Assembly: GCA_945910005.1 (NCBI GenBank) | Contig: OX246743.1 | Coordinates: forward strand, 43,434,736 to 43,498,735 | Source: Isoperla grammatica | Lineage: Eukaryota > Arthropoda > Insecta > Plecoptera > Perlodidae | Length of the DNA stretch: 64,000 nucleotides | Direction: 5' to 3' | Part shown: in pieces, positions 1 to 12,119 of the stretch | How the letters are laid out: each line of letters starts with the position of its first letter | Position numbering within the stretch: the stretch's first letter is position 1 | Notes under the pieces: generated by a model | What the model was told of the DNA's origin: nothing | Seen by the model: only the letters and a program-made list of their open reading frames with translations | The model's database searches: none | Translations under genes and position numbers: made by a program

Positions 1-67
1 CCACGTCGTGCGTCACGCACCCGTCGTCGTCGCCCACCACTCACCCATCGTCGCCTACCACCACTAA
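1..67 (+). CDS. Cuticle-type His/Val/Ala-rich protein, 3' end only (left copy)
   Basis: Partial coding end entering from the left edge. The frame starts at base 2 and ends with TAA at 65-67, encoding 21 residues that finish in PIVAYHH. They match the C-terminus of the complete gene at 10995-12022 on the other strand. The two copies are convergent (tail to tail) and form the outer ends of the large inverted repeat. By analogy with the complete copy it would be a small secreted structural protein; its signal peptide, first exon and promoter lie outside the window. The gene relationship is clear from sequence; the cuticle role is inferred from composition. Confidence 0.8.
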   Translation, partial: HVVRHAPVVVAHHSPIVAYHH

Positions 68-138
68 GCGATGACGTCATCGCTCTCAACCTACAACACT
101 TTGGACTCTCGCATTATCACACACACATGTTATGATGC

Positions 139-144
139 AATAAA
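139..144 (+). terminator. Poly(A) signal AATAAA of left cuticle-type gene
   Basis: Canonical AATAAA 72 bp after the stop codon, conserved in the inverted copy at 10918-10923. Confidence 0.65.
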
Positions 145-365
145 GCTACAGCAGTATTATCACTAATCTGGCATTTATGTTTTACCCCTGCTCATCCCCT
201 CTCCTACCCCTCACACTTATGATATATTTTGAACTATGTTACTACGGTGTCATAGTTAGCTCGTCTTGGACGTGTCTAGCTAGTGTTGTCGTCATACATT
301 AAGTAACAGTGAAGACAATATGGTAGCACCCAGCTAGATAGGTCGAGCTAACGGTCACTTCATAT

Positions 366-407
366 GTTAAACCATTGAGTTTATTCTAACAAACCCAATG
401 GTTTAAC
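366..407. repeat. Short stem-loop in left arm
   Basis: A 17-bp stem with one mismatch (GTTAAACCATTGAGTTT pairing with AAACCCAATGGTTTAAC) around an 8-base loop, downstream of the gene. The mirrored copy at 10655-10696 is also a strong stem, so the structure predates or survived divergence of the arms. Confidence 0.7.
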
Positions 408-2198
408 TGGTGAAGATTATTGTGTTCAAACAAGTATAGATGTTTGAATGTTTTATCTGTCAGATAACGAAGCTCTGTTGGGTAATTGCCATGGGGAAAA
501 CAATTAGTGGTCAGTTAGATATGTATTTGACAGTTATAACATAGGGCCTTGCGATAACGGTTCATTAAAAAACCCTAACGGATAAATAGTAGATTGAGAC
601 AAGTAACTACTACGTTAGCAGGGGCTGATCTAGCCTTGATTTAAGGGGGGGCGGTTTCATTGAAATTAAACAGATACCTACACTCATGCTGTCATATGAC
701 ATTCTTATACACAACAACTGATCGTGTGCACGCTGTTTCAACTGAAGTAAACAGATACCTACACTCATGCTGTCATAATACATTCTAATACTTAACCACT
801 AATCGTGTGCACGCTGTTTCAACTAAAGAAAACAGATAGCTACACTCATGCTGTCATATAACATTCATATACTTAACCGCCAGTTGCGTACATGCTGTTT
901 CAACTAAAGTTAACAAATACCTAAACTCATGCTGCCATATAACATTATTATATTCAGCTGCCAGTTGCGTACATGCTGTTTCAACTAAAATAAACAGATA
1001 CCTACACCCATGCTGTCATATTACATTCTTATACTCAACCGCCAGTTGCGACCAAGCTGTACCAACTAAAGTAAACAGATACCTACACTCATGCTGTCAT
1101 ATTACATTCTTATACTTAACCGCCAGTTGCGTCACGCTGATTCAACTAAAGTAAACAGATACCTTCACTCATGCTGTCATCTAACATTCTTATACTTATC
1201 CGCCAGTTGTGTGTCGCTGATTCAACTAAAGTAAACAGATACCTACCGTCATGCTGTCATATCACATTCTTATATTCAACCGCCAGTTATGTGTCGCTGA
1301 TTCAACTATAGTAAACAGCCACCTACACTCATGCATTCATATTACATACTTATACTAAACCGCCAGTTGTGTGTCGCTGATTCAACTATAGTAAACAGAC
1401 ACCAACACTAATGCATTCATATAACATACTTATACTTAACCGCCAGTTGTATGTCGCTGTTGCAACTTAAGTAAACAGACACCAACACTAATGCATTCAT
1501 ATAACATACTTATACTTAACCGCCAGTTGTGGTCGCTGTTGCAACTTAAGTAAACAGACACCTACACTCATGCTGTCATATTACATTCTTATACTTAACC
1601 GCCAGTTGTGAGTCGCTGTTTCAACTAAAGTGAACAGACACCTACACACATACTGTCATATTACATTCTTATACTACACCGTCAGTTGCGTCACGCTGAC
1701 TTAACTAAAGTAAACAGACACTTACACTCATGCTGTCATATAACATTCTTATACTTAACCGCCAGTTGCGTCACGCTGATTCAACTAAAGTTAACAGACA
1801 CCTACACTCATGCGGTCATATTACATTCTTATACTCAACCCCCAGTGTGTGTCGCTGATTCAACTATAGTAAACAGACACCTACACTCATGCATTCATAT
1901 TACATACTTATACTTAACCGCCAGTTGTGTGTCGCTGTTGCAACTTAAGTAAACATACACCTACACTCATGCTGTCATATTACATTCTAATACTTAACCG
2001 CCAGTTGTAAGTCGCTGTTTCAACTAAAGTGAACAGACACCTACACACATGCTGTCATATTACATTCTTATACTAAACCGTCAGTTGCGTCACGCTGACA
2101 TAACTAAAGTAAACAGATACCTACACTCATGCTGTCATATATTATTCTTATACTTAACCGCCAGTTGCGTCAGGCCTATTGAACTAAAGTAAACAGAT

Positions 2199-2264
2199 AA
2201 GTATAAGAATTTAATATGACAGCATGAGTGTAGACTCATGCTGTCATATTAAATTCTTATACTT
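2199..2264. repeat. Perfect micro-foldback inside the satellite (left arm)
   Basis: Two 31-nt arms flank a 4-nt loop (GTAG), so part of one unit is inverted within the array. The identical structure lies at 9761-9826 in the other arm with the loop reading CTAC, as expected of a mirrored copy. Confidence 0.85.
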
Positions 2265-3839
2265 AACCGCCAGTTGCGTCAGGCTGATTCAACTAAAGTA
2301 AACAGATACCTACACTCATGCTGTCATATAACATTCTTATACTTAACCGCCAGTTGCGTCACGCTGATTCAACCAAAGTAAACAGATACCTACACTCATG
2401 CTGTCATCTTACATTTTTATACTTAACCGCTAGTTGTGTGTCGCTGATTCAACTAAAGTTAACAGGTACCTACTCTCATGCTGTCATAATACATTCTTAT
2501 ACTTAACCGCCAGTTGTGTGTCGCTGATTCAACTAAAGTGAACAGACACCTACATTCATGCAGTCATATAACATTCTAATACTTAACTGCCAGTTGTGTG
2601 TCGCTGATTCAACTAAAGTAAACAGACACCTACATTCATGCAGTCATATAACATTCTATTACTTAACTGCCAGTTGTGTGTCTGATTCAACTAAAGTAAA
2701 AAGACACCTACATTCATGCAGTCATATAACATTCTGTGTCACTATTTCAACAAAAATAAACAGACACCTACACTCTTACTGTCATATTAAATTCTTATAT
2801 ATAACCGCCAGTTGCGTCAGGCTGATTCAACTAAAGTAAACAGATACCTACACTCATGCTGTCATATAACATTCTTATACTTAACCGCCAGATTTGTGTC
2901 GCTGATTCAGCTAAAGTTTACAGACACCTACACTCATGCTGTCATATTACATTCTTATACTTAACCGCCAGTTGTGTGTCGCTGTTTCAACTAAAGTAAA
3001 CAGACACCTACACTCATAATGTCAAAACAGATTCTTTTACTTAACCGCCACTTGCGTCACGCTGATTCAACCAAAGTAAATAGATACCTACACTCATGCT
3101 TCATATTACATTCTTAGACTTAACCGCCAGTTGCGTCACGCTGATTCAACTAAAGTAAACAGATACCTACACTCATGCTGTCATATAACATTCTTATCCT
3201 TAACCGCCAGTTGCGTCACGCTGATTCAACTAGAGTAAACAGATACCTGCACTCATGCTGTCATATAACATTCTTATAATAAACCGCCAGTTGCGTCACG
3301 CTGATTCAACCAAAGTAAACAGATACTTACACTCATGCTGTCATCTTACATTCTAATACTAAACCGCTAGTTGTGTGTCGCTGATTCAACTAAAAATAAC
3401 AGATACCTACTCTCATGCTGTCATATTACATTCTTATACTTAACCGCCAGTGGTGTGTAAATGTTTCAACTAAAAATAAACAGACACCTACACTCATGCT
3501 GTCATATTACATTCTTATACTTAACTGCCAGTTGCGTCGCGCTGATTCAACTAAAGTAAACAGATACCTACACTCATGCTGTCATATAACATCCTTATAC
3601 TTTCCTGCCAGTTGTGTGTCGCTGATTCAACAAAAGTAAACAGATACCTACACTCATGCTGTCATATTACATTCTTATACTTAACCACCAGTTGTGTGTC
3701 GCTGTTTCAACTAAAGTCAACTGATACCTATTATCATGCTGTCATATAACATTCTTAGACTTAACCGCCGGTTGTGTGTCGCTGTTTCAACTAAAATAAA
3801 CAGACACCTACACTCATGCTGTCATATAACATTCTTATA

Positions 3840-4330
3840 CTTAACCACCAGTTGTGTGTCGCTCATTTAACTAAAGTAAACAGACACCTACACTTATGCT
3901 GTCATATTTCATTCTTAGACTTAACCGCCGGTTGTGTGTCGCTGTTTCAACTAAAATAAACAGACACCTACACTCATGCTGTAAAACAACATTCTTATAC
4001 TTAACCACCAGTTGTGTGTCGCTCATTTAACTAAAGTAAACAGACACCTACACTTATGCTGTCATATTTCATTCTTATACTTAACCGCCGGTTGTGTGTC
4101 GCTGTTTCAACTAAAATAAACAGACACCTACACTCATGCTGTAAAACAACATTCTTATACTTAACCACCAGTTGTGTGTCGCTCATTTAACTAAAGTAAA
4201 CAGACACCTACACTTATGCTGTCATATTTCATTCTTAGACTTAACCGCCGGTTGTGTGTCGCTGTTTCAACTAAAATAAACAGACACCTACACTCATGCT
4301 GTAAAACAACATTCTTATACTTAACCACCA
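3840..4330 (+). repeat. Higher-order 160-bp dimers in the satellite
   Basis: Three nearly identical 160-bp dimers. One member carries CACTTATGCTGTCATATTTC, the other CTGTAAAACAACATTC. Longer internal copies also exist: about 400 bp (near 5760-6120 and 6160-6520) and about 560 bp (near 4560-4745 and 5120-5300). Local unequal exchange in multiples of the unit explains these. Confidence 0.75.
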
Positions 4331-7104
4331 GTTGTGTGTCGCTGATTCAACTAAAGTAAACAGACACCTACACTCATGCTGTCATATGACATTCTTATAC
4401 TTAACTGTCAGTTGTGTGTCGCTGATTCAACTAAAGTAAACAGACACCTACAATCATGCTGTCATATAACATTCTTATACTTAACTGCCAGTTGTGTGTC
4501 GCTGATTCAAGTAAAGTAAACAGACACCTACACTCATGCTGTCATATTACATTCTTATACTTAACCGCCGGTTGTGTGTCGCTGTTTTAACTAAAGTTAA
4601 CAGACACCTACACTCATGCTGTCATATTACATTCTTATACTTACCCGCCTGTTGTGTGTCGCTGATTCAACTTAAGTACACATACACCTTCACTCATGCT
4701 GTCATATAACATTCTTATACTTATCCGCCAGTTGCGTCACGCTGATTCAACCAAAGTAAACAGAACCTACCATCATGCTGTCATATTAAATTCTTATACT
4801 TAACAGCCAGTTGCGTCACGCTAATTCAACTAAAGTGAACAGACCCCTACACTCATGCTGTCATATAACATTCTTATACTTAACCGCCAGTTGCGTTACG
4901 CTGATTCAACTTAAGTAAACAGACACCTACACTCATGCTGTCATATTACATTCTTATACGTAACCGCTGGTTGCGTCACGCTGATTCAACTAAAGTAAAC
5001 AGACACCTACACTCATGCTGTCATATTACATTCTTATAATTAACCGCCAGTTGTGTGTCGCTGTTTTAACTAAAGTTAACAGACACCTACACTCATGCTG
5101 TCATATAACATTCTTATACTTAACCGCCAGTTGTGTGTCGCTGTTTCAACTAAAGTTAACAGACACCTACACTCATGCTGTCATATTACATTCTTATACT
5201 TACCCGCCTGTTGTGTGTCGCTGATTCAACTTAAGTACACATACACCTTCACTCATGCTGTCATATAACATTCTTATACTTATCCGCCAGTTGCGTCACG
5301 CAGTATCAAGTCAAGTAAAAAGACACCTACACTCATGCTGTCATATAACATTCTTATACTGAACCGCCAGTTGCGTCACGCTGATTCAACGAAAGTAAAC
5401 AGACACCTACACTCATGCTGTCATATTACATTTTTATACATAACTGCCAGTTGCGTCACGCTGATTGAATTAAATTAAACAGATTCCTACACTCAATCTG
5501 TTATATTTTATTCTTACACTAAACCGCCAGTTGCGTCACGCTGATTCAACTGAAGTAATTAGACACCTACACTCATGCTGTCATATTCAATTGTCTTACT
5601 TAACTGCCAGTTGCGTCACGCTGATTCAACTAAAGTAAACAGACCCCTACACTCATGCTGTCATATTACATTCTTATATTTAACCGCCAGTTGCGTCACG
5701 CTGATTCAACGAAAGTAAACAGACACCTACACTCATGCTGTCATATTACATTGTTATACTTAACCGCCAGTTGCGTCACGCTGATTCAACTTAAGTTAAC
5801 AGATACCTTCACTCATGCTATCATATTACATCCTTATTCTTAGCCGCCAGTTGTGTGTCGCTGTTTTAACTAAAGTAAACAGACACCTACATTCATGCTG
5901 TCATATTACATTCTTATACTTAACCGCCAGTGCGTCACGCTGATTAAAATAAGTAAACAGACACCTACACTCATGCTGTCATATTACATTATTAATCTTA
6001 ACCGCCAGTTTTGTCACGCTGATTCCACTTAAGTAAACAGACACTTACACTCATGCTGTCATATAACATTCTTATACTTAACCGCCAGTTGCGTCACGCT
6101 GATTTACATAAAGTTAACAGACACCTTCACTCATGCTGTCATATTACATTGTTATACTTAACCGCCAGTTGCGTCACGCTGATTCAACTTAAGTTAACAG
6201 ATACCTTCACTCATGCTATCATATTACATCCTTATTCTTAGCCGCCAGTTGTGTGTCGCTGTTTTAACTAAAGTAAACAGACACCTACATTCATGCTGTC
6301 ATATTACATTCTTATACTTAACCGCCAGTGCGTCACGCTGATTAAAATAAGTAAACAGACACCTACACTCATGCTGTCATATTACATTATTAATCTTAAC
6401 CGCCAGTTTTGTCACGCTGATTCAACTTAAGTAAACAGACACTTACACTCATGCTGTCATATAACATTTTTATACTTAACCGCCAGTTGCGTCACGCTGA
6501 TTTACATAAAGTTAACAGACACCTACACTCATGCTGTCATATTACATTCTTATACTTAACCGCCAGTTGCGTCACGCTGATTCAACTAAAGTAAACAGAC
6601 ACCTACACTCATGCGGTCATATTACATTCTTATACTTAACCGCCAGTTGCGTCACGCTGATTCAACTAAAGTAAACAGACACCTACACTCATGCGGTCAT
6701 ATTACATTCTTATACTTAACCGCCAGTTGCGTCACGCTGATTCAACTAAAGTTAACAGACACCTACACTCATGCTGTCATATTACATTCTTATACTTAAC
6801 CGCCAGTTGCGTCACGCAGTTTCAACTAAAGTAAACAGACACCTACACTCATGCGGTCATATTACATTCTTATACTTAACCGCCAGTTGCGTCACGCTGA
6901 TTCAACTAAAGTTAACAGACACCTACACTCATGCTGTCATATTACATTCTTATACTTAACCGCCAGTTGTGTGTCGCTGATTCAACTATAGTAAACAGAC
7001 ACCTACACTCATGCATTCATATAACATTCTTATACTTAACCGCCAGTTGCGTCACGCTGATTCAACTAGAGTAAACAGACACCATCACTCATGCTGTCAT
7101 ATTA

Positions 7105-10100
7105 ATCAGCGTGACGCAACTGCGTTTAAGTATAAGAATGTTATATGACAGCATGAGTGTAGGTGTCTTGTTTACTTAAGTTGCAACAGCGACACACAAC
7201 TGGCGGTTAAGTATAAGTATGTTATATGAATGCATGAGTGTAGGTGTCTGTTTACTATAGTTGAATCAGCGACACACAACTGGCGGTTGAGAATAAGTAT
7301 GAAATATGAATGCATTAGTGTAGGTGTATGTTTACTATAGTTGAATCAGCGTGACGCAACTGGCGGTTAAGTATAACCATCATATATGACAGCATGAGTG
7401 TAAGTGTCTGTTTACTTTAGTTGAATCAGCGTGACGCACTGGCGGTTAAATATAAGAATGTAATATGACAGCATGAAAGTAGGGTTCTGTTTACTTTAGT
7501 TGAATCAGCGTGACGCAACTGGCAGTTAAGTATAAGAATTTAATATTACAGCATGAGTGTAGGTGTCTGTTTACTTGAGTTGAATCAGCGTGACGCAACT
7601 GGCGGTTAAATATAAGAATGTAATATGACAGCATGAGTGTAGGGGTCTGTTTACTTTAGTTGAATCAGCGTGACGCAACTGGCGGTTAAGTATAAGAATT
7701 TAATACGACAGCATGAGTGAAGGTGTCTATTTACTTTAGTAACATCAGCGACGCACAACTAGCGGTAAAGAATAAGAATGTTATATGACAGCATGAGTGA
7801 AGGTGTCTGTTTACTTTAGTTGAGTCAGCGACACACAACTGGCAGGTAAGTACAAGAATGTAATATGACAGCATGAGTGTAGGGGTCTGTTTACTTTAGT
7901 TGAAACAGCGACACACAACTGGCGGTTAAGTAAAAGAATGTTACATGACGCCATGTAGGTGTCTGTTTACTTCAGTTGAATCAGAGTGACGCAACTGGCG
8001 GTTAAGTTTAAGAATGTAATATGACAGCATGAGTGTAGGTGTTTGTTTACTTGAGTTAAATCAGCGGGACGCAACTAACGGTTAAGTTTAAGAATGTAAT
8101 ATGACAGCATGAGTGTAGGTGTTTGTTTACTTTAGTTGAATCAGCGTGACGCAACTGGCGGTTAAGTATAAGAATGTTATATGACAGCATGAGTGTAGGT
8201 GTCTGTTTACTTCAGTTGAATCAGAGTGACGCAACTGGCGGTTAAGTTTAAGAATGTAATATGACAGCATGAGTGTAGGTGTTTGTTTACTTGAGTTAAA
8301 TCAGCGGGACGCAACTTACGGTTAAGTTTAAGAATGTAATATGACAGCATGAGTGTAAGTGTCTGTTTACTTTAGTTGAATCAGCGTGACAAAACTGGCG
8401 GTAAAGTATAGGAATGTTATTTGACAGCATGAGTGTAGGTATCTGTTCACTTAATTGAATCAGCGTGACGCAACTGGCGGTTTAGTTTAAGAATGAAATA
8501 TGACAGCATGAGTAAAGGTGTCTGTTTACTTCAGTTGAATCAGCGACACACAACTGGCCGGTAAGTATAAGAATGTTATATGACAGCATGAGTGTAGGTG
8601 TCTGTTTAATTTAGTTGAATCAGGGACACACGTCTGGCGGTTACGTATAAGAATAAACTATGACAGCATGAGTGTAGGTGTCTGTTTACTTTAGTTAAAA
8701 CTGCGACACACAACCGGCGGTTAAGTATAAGAATGTTATATGACAGCATTATAGTAGGTATCAGTTGACTTTAGTTGAAACAGCGACACACAACTGGCGG
8801 TTAAGTATAAGAATGTAATATGACAGCATGAGTGTAGGTATCTGTTTACTTTAGTTGAATCAGCGACACACAACTGGCAGGTAAGTATAAGGATGTTATA
8901 TGACAGCATGAGTGTAGGTATCTGTTTACTTTAGTTGAATCAGCGTGACGCAACTGGCAGTTAAGTATAAGAATGTAATATGACAGCTTGAGTGTAGGTA
9001 TCTGTTTACTTTAGTTGAATCAGCGTGACGCAACTGGCAGTTAAGTATAAGAATGTAATATGACAGCATGAGTGTAGGTATCTGTTTACTTTAGTTGAAT
9101 CAGCGTGACGCAACTGGCAGTTAAGTATAAGAATGTAATATGACAGCATGAGTGTAGGTATCTGTTTACTTTAGATGAATCAGCGTGACGCAACTGGCAG
9201 TTAAGTATAAGAATGTAATATGACTGCATGAATGTAGGTGTCTGTTTATTTTTGTTGAAACAGTGACACACCACTGGCGGTTAAGTATAAGAATGTTATA
9301 TGACTGCATGAATGTAGGTGTCTTTTTACTTTAGTTGAATCAGACACACAACTGGCAGTTAAGTATTAGAATGTTATATGACTGCATGAATGTAGGTGTC
9401 TGTTTACTTTAGTTGAATCAGCGACACACAACTGGCAGTTAAGTATTAGAATGTTATATGACTGCATGAATGTAGGTGTCTGTTTACTTTAGTTGAATCA
9501 GCGACACACAACTGGCGGTTAAGTATAAGAATGTATTATGACAGCATGAGAGTAGGTACCTGTTAACTTTAGTTGAATCAGCGACACACAACTAGCGGTT
9601 AAGTATAAAAATGTAAGATGACAGCATGAGTGTAGGTATCTGTTTACTTTGGTTGAATCAGCGTGACGCAACTGGCGGTTAAGTATAAGAATGTTATATG
9701 ACAGCATGAGTGTAGGTATCTGTTTACTTTAGTTGAATCAGCCTGACGCAACTGGCGGTTAAGTATAAGAATTTAATATGACAGCATGAGTCTACACTCA
9801 TGCTGTCATATTAAATTCTTATACTTATCTGTTTACTTTAGTTCAATAGGCCTGACGCAACTGGCGGTTAAGTATAAGAATAATATATGACAGCATGAGT
9901 GTAGGTATCTGTTTACTTTAGTTATGTCAGCGTGACGCAACTGACGGTTTAGTATAAGAATGTAATATGACAGCATGTGTGTAGGTGTCTGTTCACTTTA
10001 GTTGAAACAGCGACTTACAACTGGCGGTTAAGTATAAGAATCTAATATGACAGCATGAGTGTAGGTGTATGTTTACTTAAGTTGCAAACGCGACACACAA

Positions 10101-10400
10101 CTGGCGGTTAAGTATAAGTATGTAATATGAATGCATGAGTGTAGGTGTCTGTTTACTATAGTTGAATCAGCGACACACACTGGGGGTTGAGTATAAGAAT
10201 GTAATATGACAGCATGAGAGTAGGTATCTGTTTACTTTAGTTGAATCAGCGACACACAACTGGCGGTTAAGTATAAGAAAGTTAGATGACAGCATGAGTG
10301 AAGGTATCTGTTTACTTTTGTTGAAACAGCGTGCACACGATCAGTGGTTGAGTATAAGAATGTCATATGACAGCATGAGTGTAGGTATCTGTTTAATTTC
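7105..10400 (-). repeat. 80-bp satellite array, inverted orientation
   Basis: About 41 copies of the same 80-bp unit on the opposite strand. The switch lies near 7105, where a forward unit breaks off after its TGTCATATTA stretch and runs into the reverse of the GCGTCACGCTGATT segment. Rare variants mirror the left array in order (2199-2264 with 9761-9826; about 3720 with about 8765). A 240-bp internal duplication is visible at 7971 and 8211. The array ends by running into the right unique arm near 10400. Confidence 0.95.
9761..9826. repeat. Perfect micro-foldback inside the satellite (right arm)
   Basis: Mirror copy of the foldback at 2199-2264: 31-nt arms around a CTAC loop, in the equivalent unit. 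Confidence 0.85.
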
Positions 10401-10654
10401 CATGAAACCGCCCCCCCATAAATCAAGGGTAGATCCGCCCCTGCTAATGTAGTGGTTACTTGTCTCAATCTACTATTTATCCGTTAGGGTTTTTTATGAA
10501 CCGTTAACGCAAGGCCCTATGTTATAACTTCCAAATACATATCCAACTGACCACTTATTGTTTTTCCCATGGCAACCACCCAACAGAGCTTCGTTATCTG
10601 ACAGATAAAACATTCAAAACATCTATACTTGTTTGTACCCAATAATCTTCAACA

Positions 10655-10696
10655 GTTAAACCATTGAGTTTGTTAGAACAAACTCAATGGTTAAAC
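10655..10696. repeat. Short stem-loop in right arm
   Basis: GTTAAACCATTGAGTTTGTT pairs with AACAAACTCAATGGTTAAAC almost without mismatch; mirror of 366-407. Confidence 0.7.
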
Positions 10697-10917
10697 ATAT
10701 GAACTGACCGTTCGCTCGACCTATCTAGCTGGGTGCTACCATATAGTCTTCACTGTTACTTAATGTATGACGACAATACTTGCTAGACACGTCCAAGACG
10801 AGCTAACTATGACACTGTAGTAACATAGTTCAAATTATATCATAAGGGTGAGGGGTAGGAGAGGGGATGAGCAGGGGTAAAACATAAATGCCAGATTAGT
10901 GATAATACTGCTGTAGC

Positions 10918-10923
10918 TTTATT
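10918..10923 (-). terminator. Poly(A) signal AATAAA of right cuticle-type gene
   Basis: TTTATT on the plus strand reads AATAAA on the coding strand, 72 bp after the stop codon, and is conserved with the left copy. Confidence 0.65.
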
Positions 10924-10994
10924 GCATCATAACATGTGTGTGTGATAATGCGAGAGTCCAAAGTGTTGTAGGTTGAGAGCGGTGACGTCATCGC

Positions 10995-12022
10995 TTAGTG
11001 GTGGTAGGCGACGATGGGTGAGTGGTGGGCGACGACGACGGGTGCGTGACGCACGACGTGGACGGGGGCAACATGACGCACGACGGCGACGGGGGCGGCG
11101 TGGTGGACGACGGGGACGGCGTGACGCACGACGGCGACGGGGGCGGCGTGGTGGACGATGGGGGCGGCGTGGACCACGGGGACGGCGTGACGGACGGCCA
11201 ACACCGGCTGGGGGTGGGCGATGTAGGTGGAGTGGCTAGAGTGAGACACGGCAACGGGGGCGACTCCCACTAGGCCGGGGGCGGCGACGGCGACGGCCAC
11301 GAGGGCGAACACGATGCACTGGAACCAGACAAGCAACAAGTTGTTAGACATAGGTGTTCCTCAAGGGTCTAATGTTACACCTTTGCTTTTTATAAAAACA
11401 TGAATTGCACTGACATTCTATTCCTTACAATATTCTATTACTCTAAATGCTATTGTTAGCTTATTTTATGTAACCCTTGTATGTTACTGTATTGTACTGG
11501 CAAATTCCAGACATTGATCTAATATTTCCAAAAGAGAAAACCATGCACAAATTAATGTTTTCTTTGGAAGCTGAGTTAATTCATATCTATTGCTTCTCTT
11601 TTCATTGAATGTACAGAATTTGTTCTATTGAATAAAACTGTTTCGTTTGCAAAACGTTGCAGGGTTTTGAAAAGTTGTTCCAAAATTGTCTTAGAAATTT
11701 AAAATAATTTACCTGAAGATAAAGTCAGTAGTACTTTAACCTCAAAATAATTATATGTGAGAATGCAACTATGTCCGGTGCTAAACATGAGCTTATTTTT
11801 ACTAATGTTCAAAACCAAAATTAAAAATCAATCTACAATCTCCTAAGATATTATTTCTTACATTATCAATACTTCTGAATACGATTAATTGAGCAAGTAA
11901 GTAATTTTATCCAAAAATAAAACTTCAAGTTTTCCGAAAGTACATCCATAAATGTACCGAACAAAATGAGTTAAGATCTATCCTAGAGCAAAGTATCGTC
12001 AGTGACTCACCAGCTTGAACAT
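10995..12022 (-). CDS. Cuticle-type secreted His/Val/Ala-rich repeat protein (two exons)
   Basis: Coding exon 1 is complement(12011-12022), ATG plus three codons giving MFKL, followed by donor GTGAGT. Exon 2 is complement(10995-11318) after acceptor CCAG and begins CIVFALVAVAVAAPG. The joined frame gives 111 aa with a clear signal peptide (about residues 1-17). The mature part is dominated by His-Ala-Val-Pro repeats of the type AAPVAVVRHAVPVVHH and ends PIVAYHH. A first exon of four codons before the rest of the signal peptide is typical of arthropod cuticle-protein genes (family knowledge). I infer an extracellular structural role in cuticle; no chitin-binding Rebers-Riddiford motif is visible. 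An ATG at 11351 is also open in frame with exon 2 (118 aa) but lies in the intron of the spliced model. An inverted paralogue ends at base 67. Confidence 0.82.
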
Positions 12023-12074
12023 GTTGAGTGTTGTTGTTGTTGTTGTCTTCTGCGGAGATAACAAGATAGTTGGT

Positions 12075-12104
12075 ACTGAATGTGTTGAGCTCCCCGGCTT
12101 TATA
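12075..12104 (-). promoter_or_regulatory. TATA box and arthropod TCAGT initiator of the cuticle-type gene
   Basis: On the minus strand TATAAAG lies at 12104-12098 and TTCAGT at 12080-12075, placing a start site near 12077, about 27 bp after the TATA box. The 5' UTR to the ATG would be about 55 nt and contains a GTT/AAC triplet run. The spacing matches arthropod core promoters (established knowledge); transcription itself is inferred. Confidence 0.7.
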
Positions 12105-12119
12105 CTATGTTCTACCACG

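Larger units (their letters stand above)
1..660 (+). repeat. Left arm of large inverted repeat, unique part
   Basis: The end of the coding region, the 3' UTR and about 590 bp downstream reappear inverted at 10400-11062 with only scattered differences (roughly 3-5 percent by eye over the first 400 bp). The pairing is collinear: for example the stop-codon region at 68-83 pairs with 10979-10994. Homology continues into the satellite and probably leftward out of the window. Confidence 0.9.
660..7104 (+). repeat. 80-bp satellite array, forward orientation
   Basis: About 80 tandem copies of an 80-bp AT-rich unit (recognisable pieces: CTACACTCATGCTGTCATAT, TTCTTATACTTAACCGCCAG, TTGCGTCACGCTGATTCAAC, TAAAGTAAACAGACACC). 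Units vary at a few positions, notably TTGCGTCACGC versus TTGTGTGTCGC, and fall into higher-order groups. Because 80 is not a multiple of 3, neighbouring units fall in different frames and the short reading frames are incidental. There are no unique spacers, so it is not CRISPR-like. Confidence 0.95.
10400..11062 (-). repeat. Right arm of large inverted repeat, unique part
   Basis: Inverted counterpart of 1-660, covering downstream DNA, the 3' UTR and the end of the cuticle-type coding region. Alignment is collinear with a few substitutions and short indels. It passes out of homology only because the left copy is cut by the window edge. Confidence 0.9.

Noticed and set aside
660..10400. CRISPR-like regular array
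   Set aside because: Contiguous tandem repeats with no unique spacers in eukaryotic-type DNA.
1686..10468. Many 60-93 codon ORFs on both strands in the first 10 kb (YLHSCCH and LTASCV type repeats)
   Set aside because: They are translations of the 80-bp satellite; the period is not a multiple of 3, so stops are merely rare, and there is no splice, signal or domain context.
10973..11273. Overlapping ORFs opposite to and in other frames of the cuticle-type exon
   Set aside because: Shadows of a GC-rich repetitive coding exon; Gly/Asp/Arg-rich products without features.
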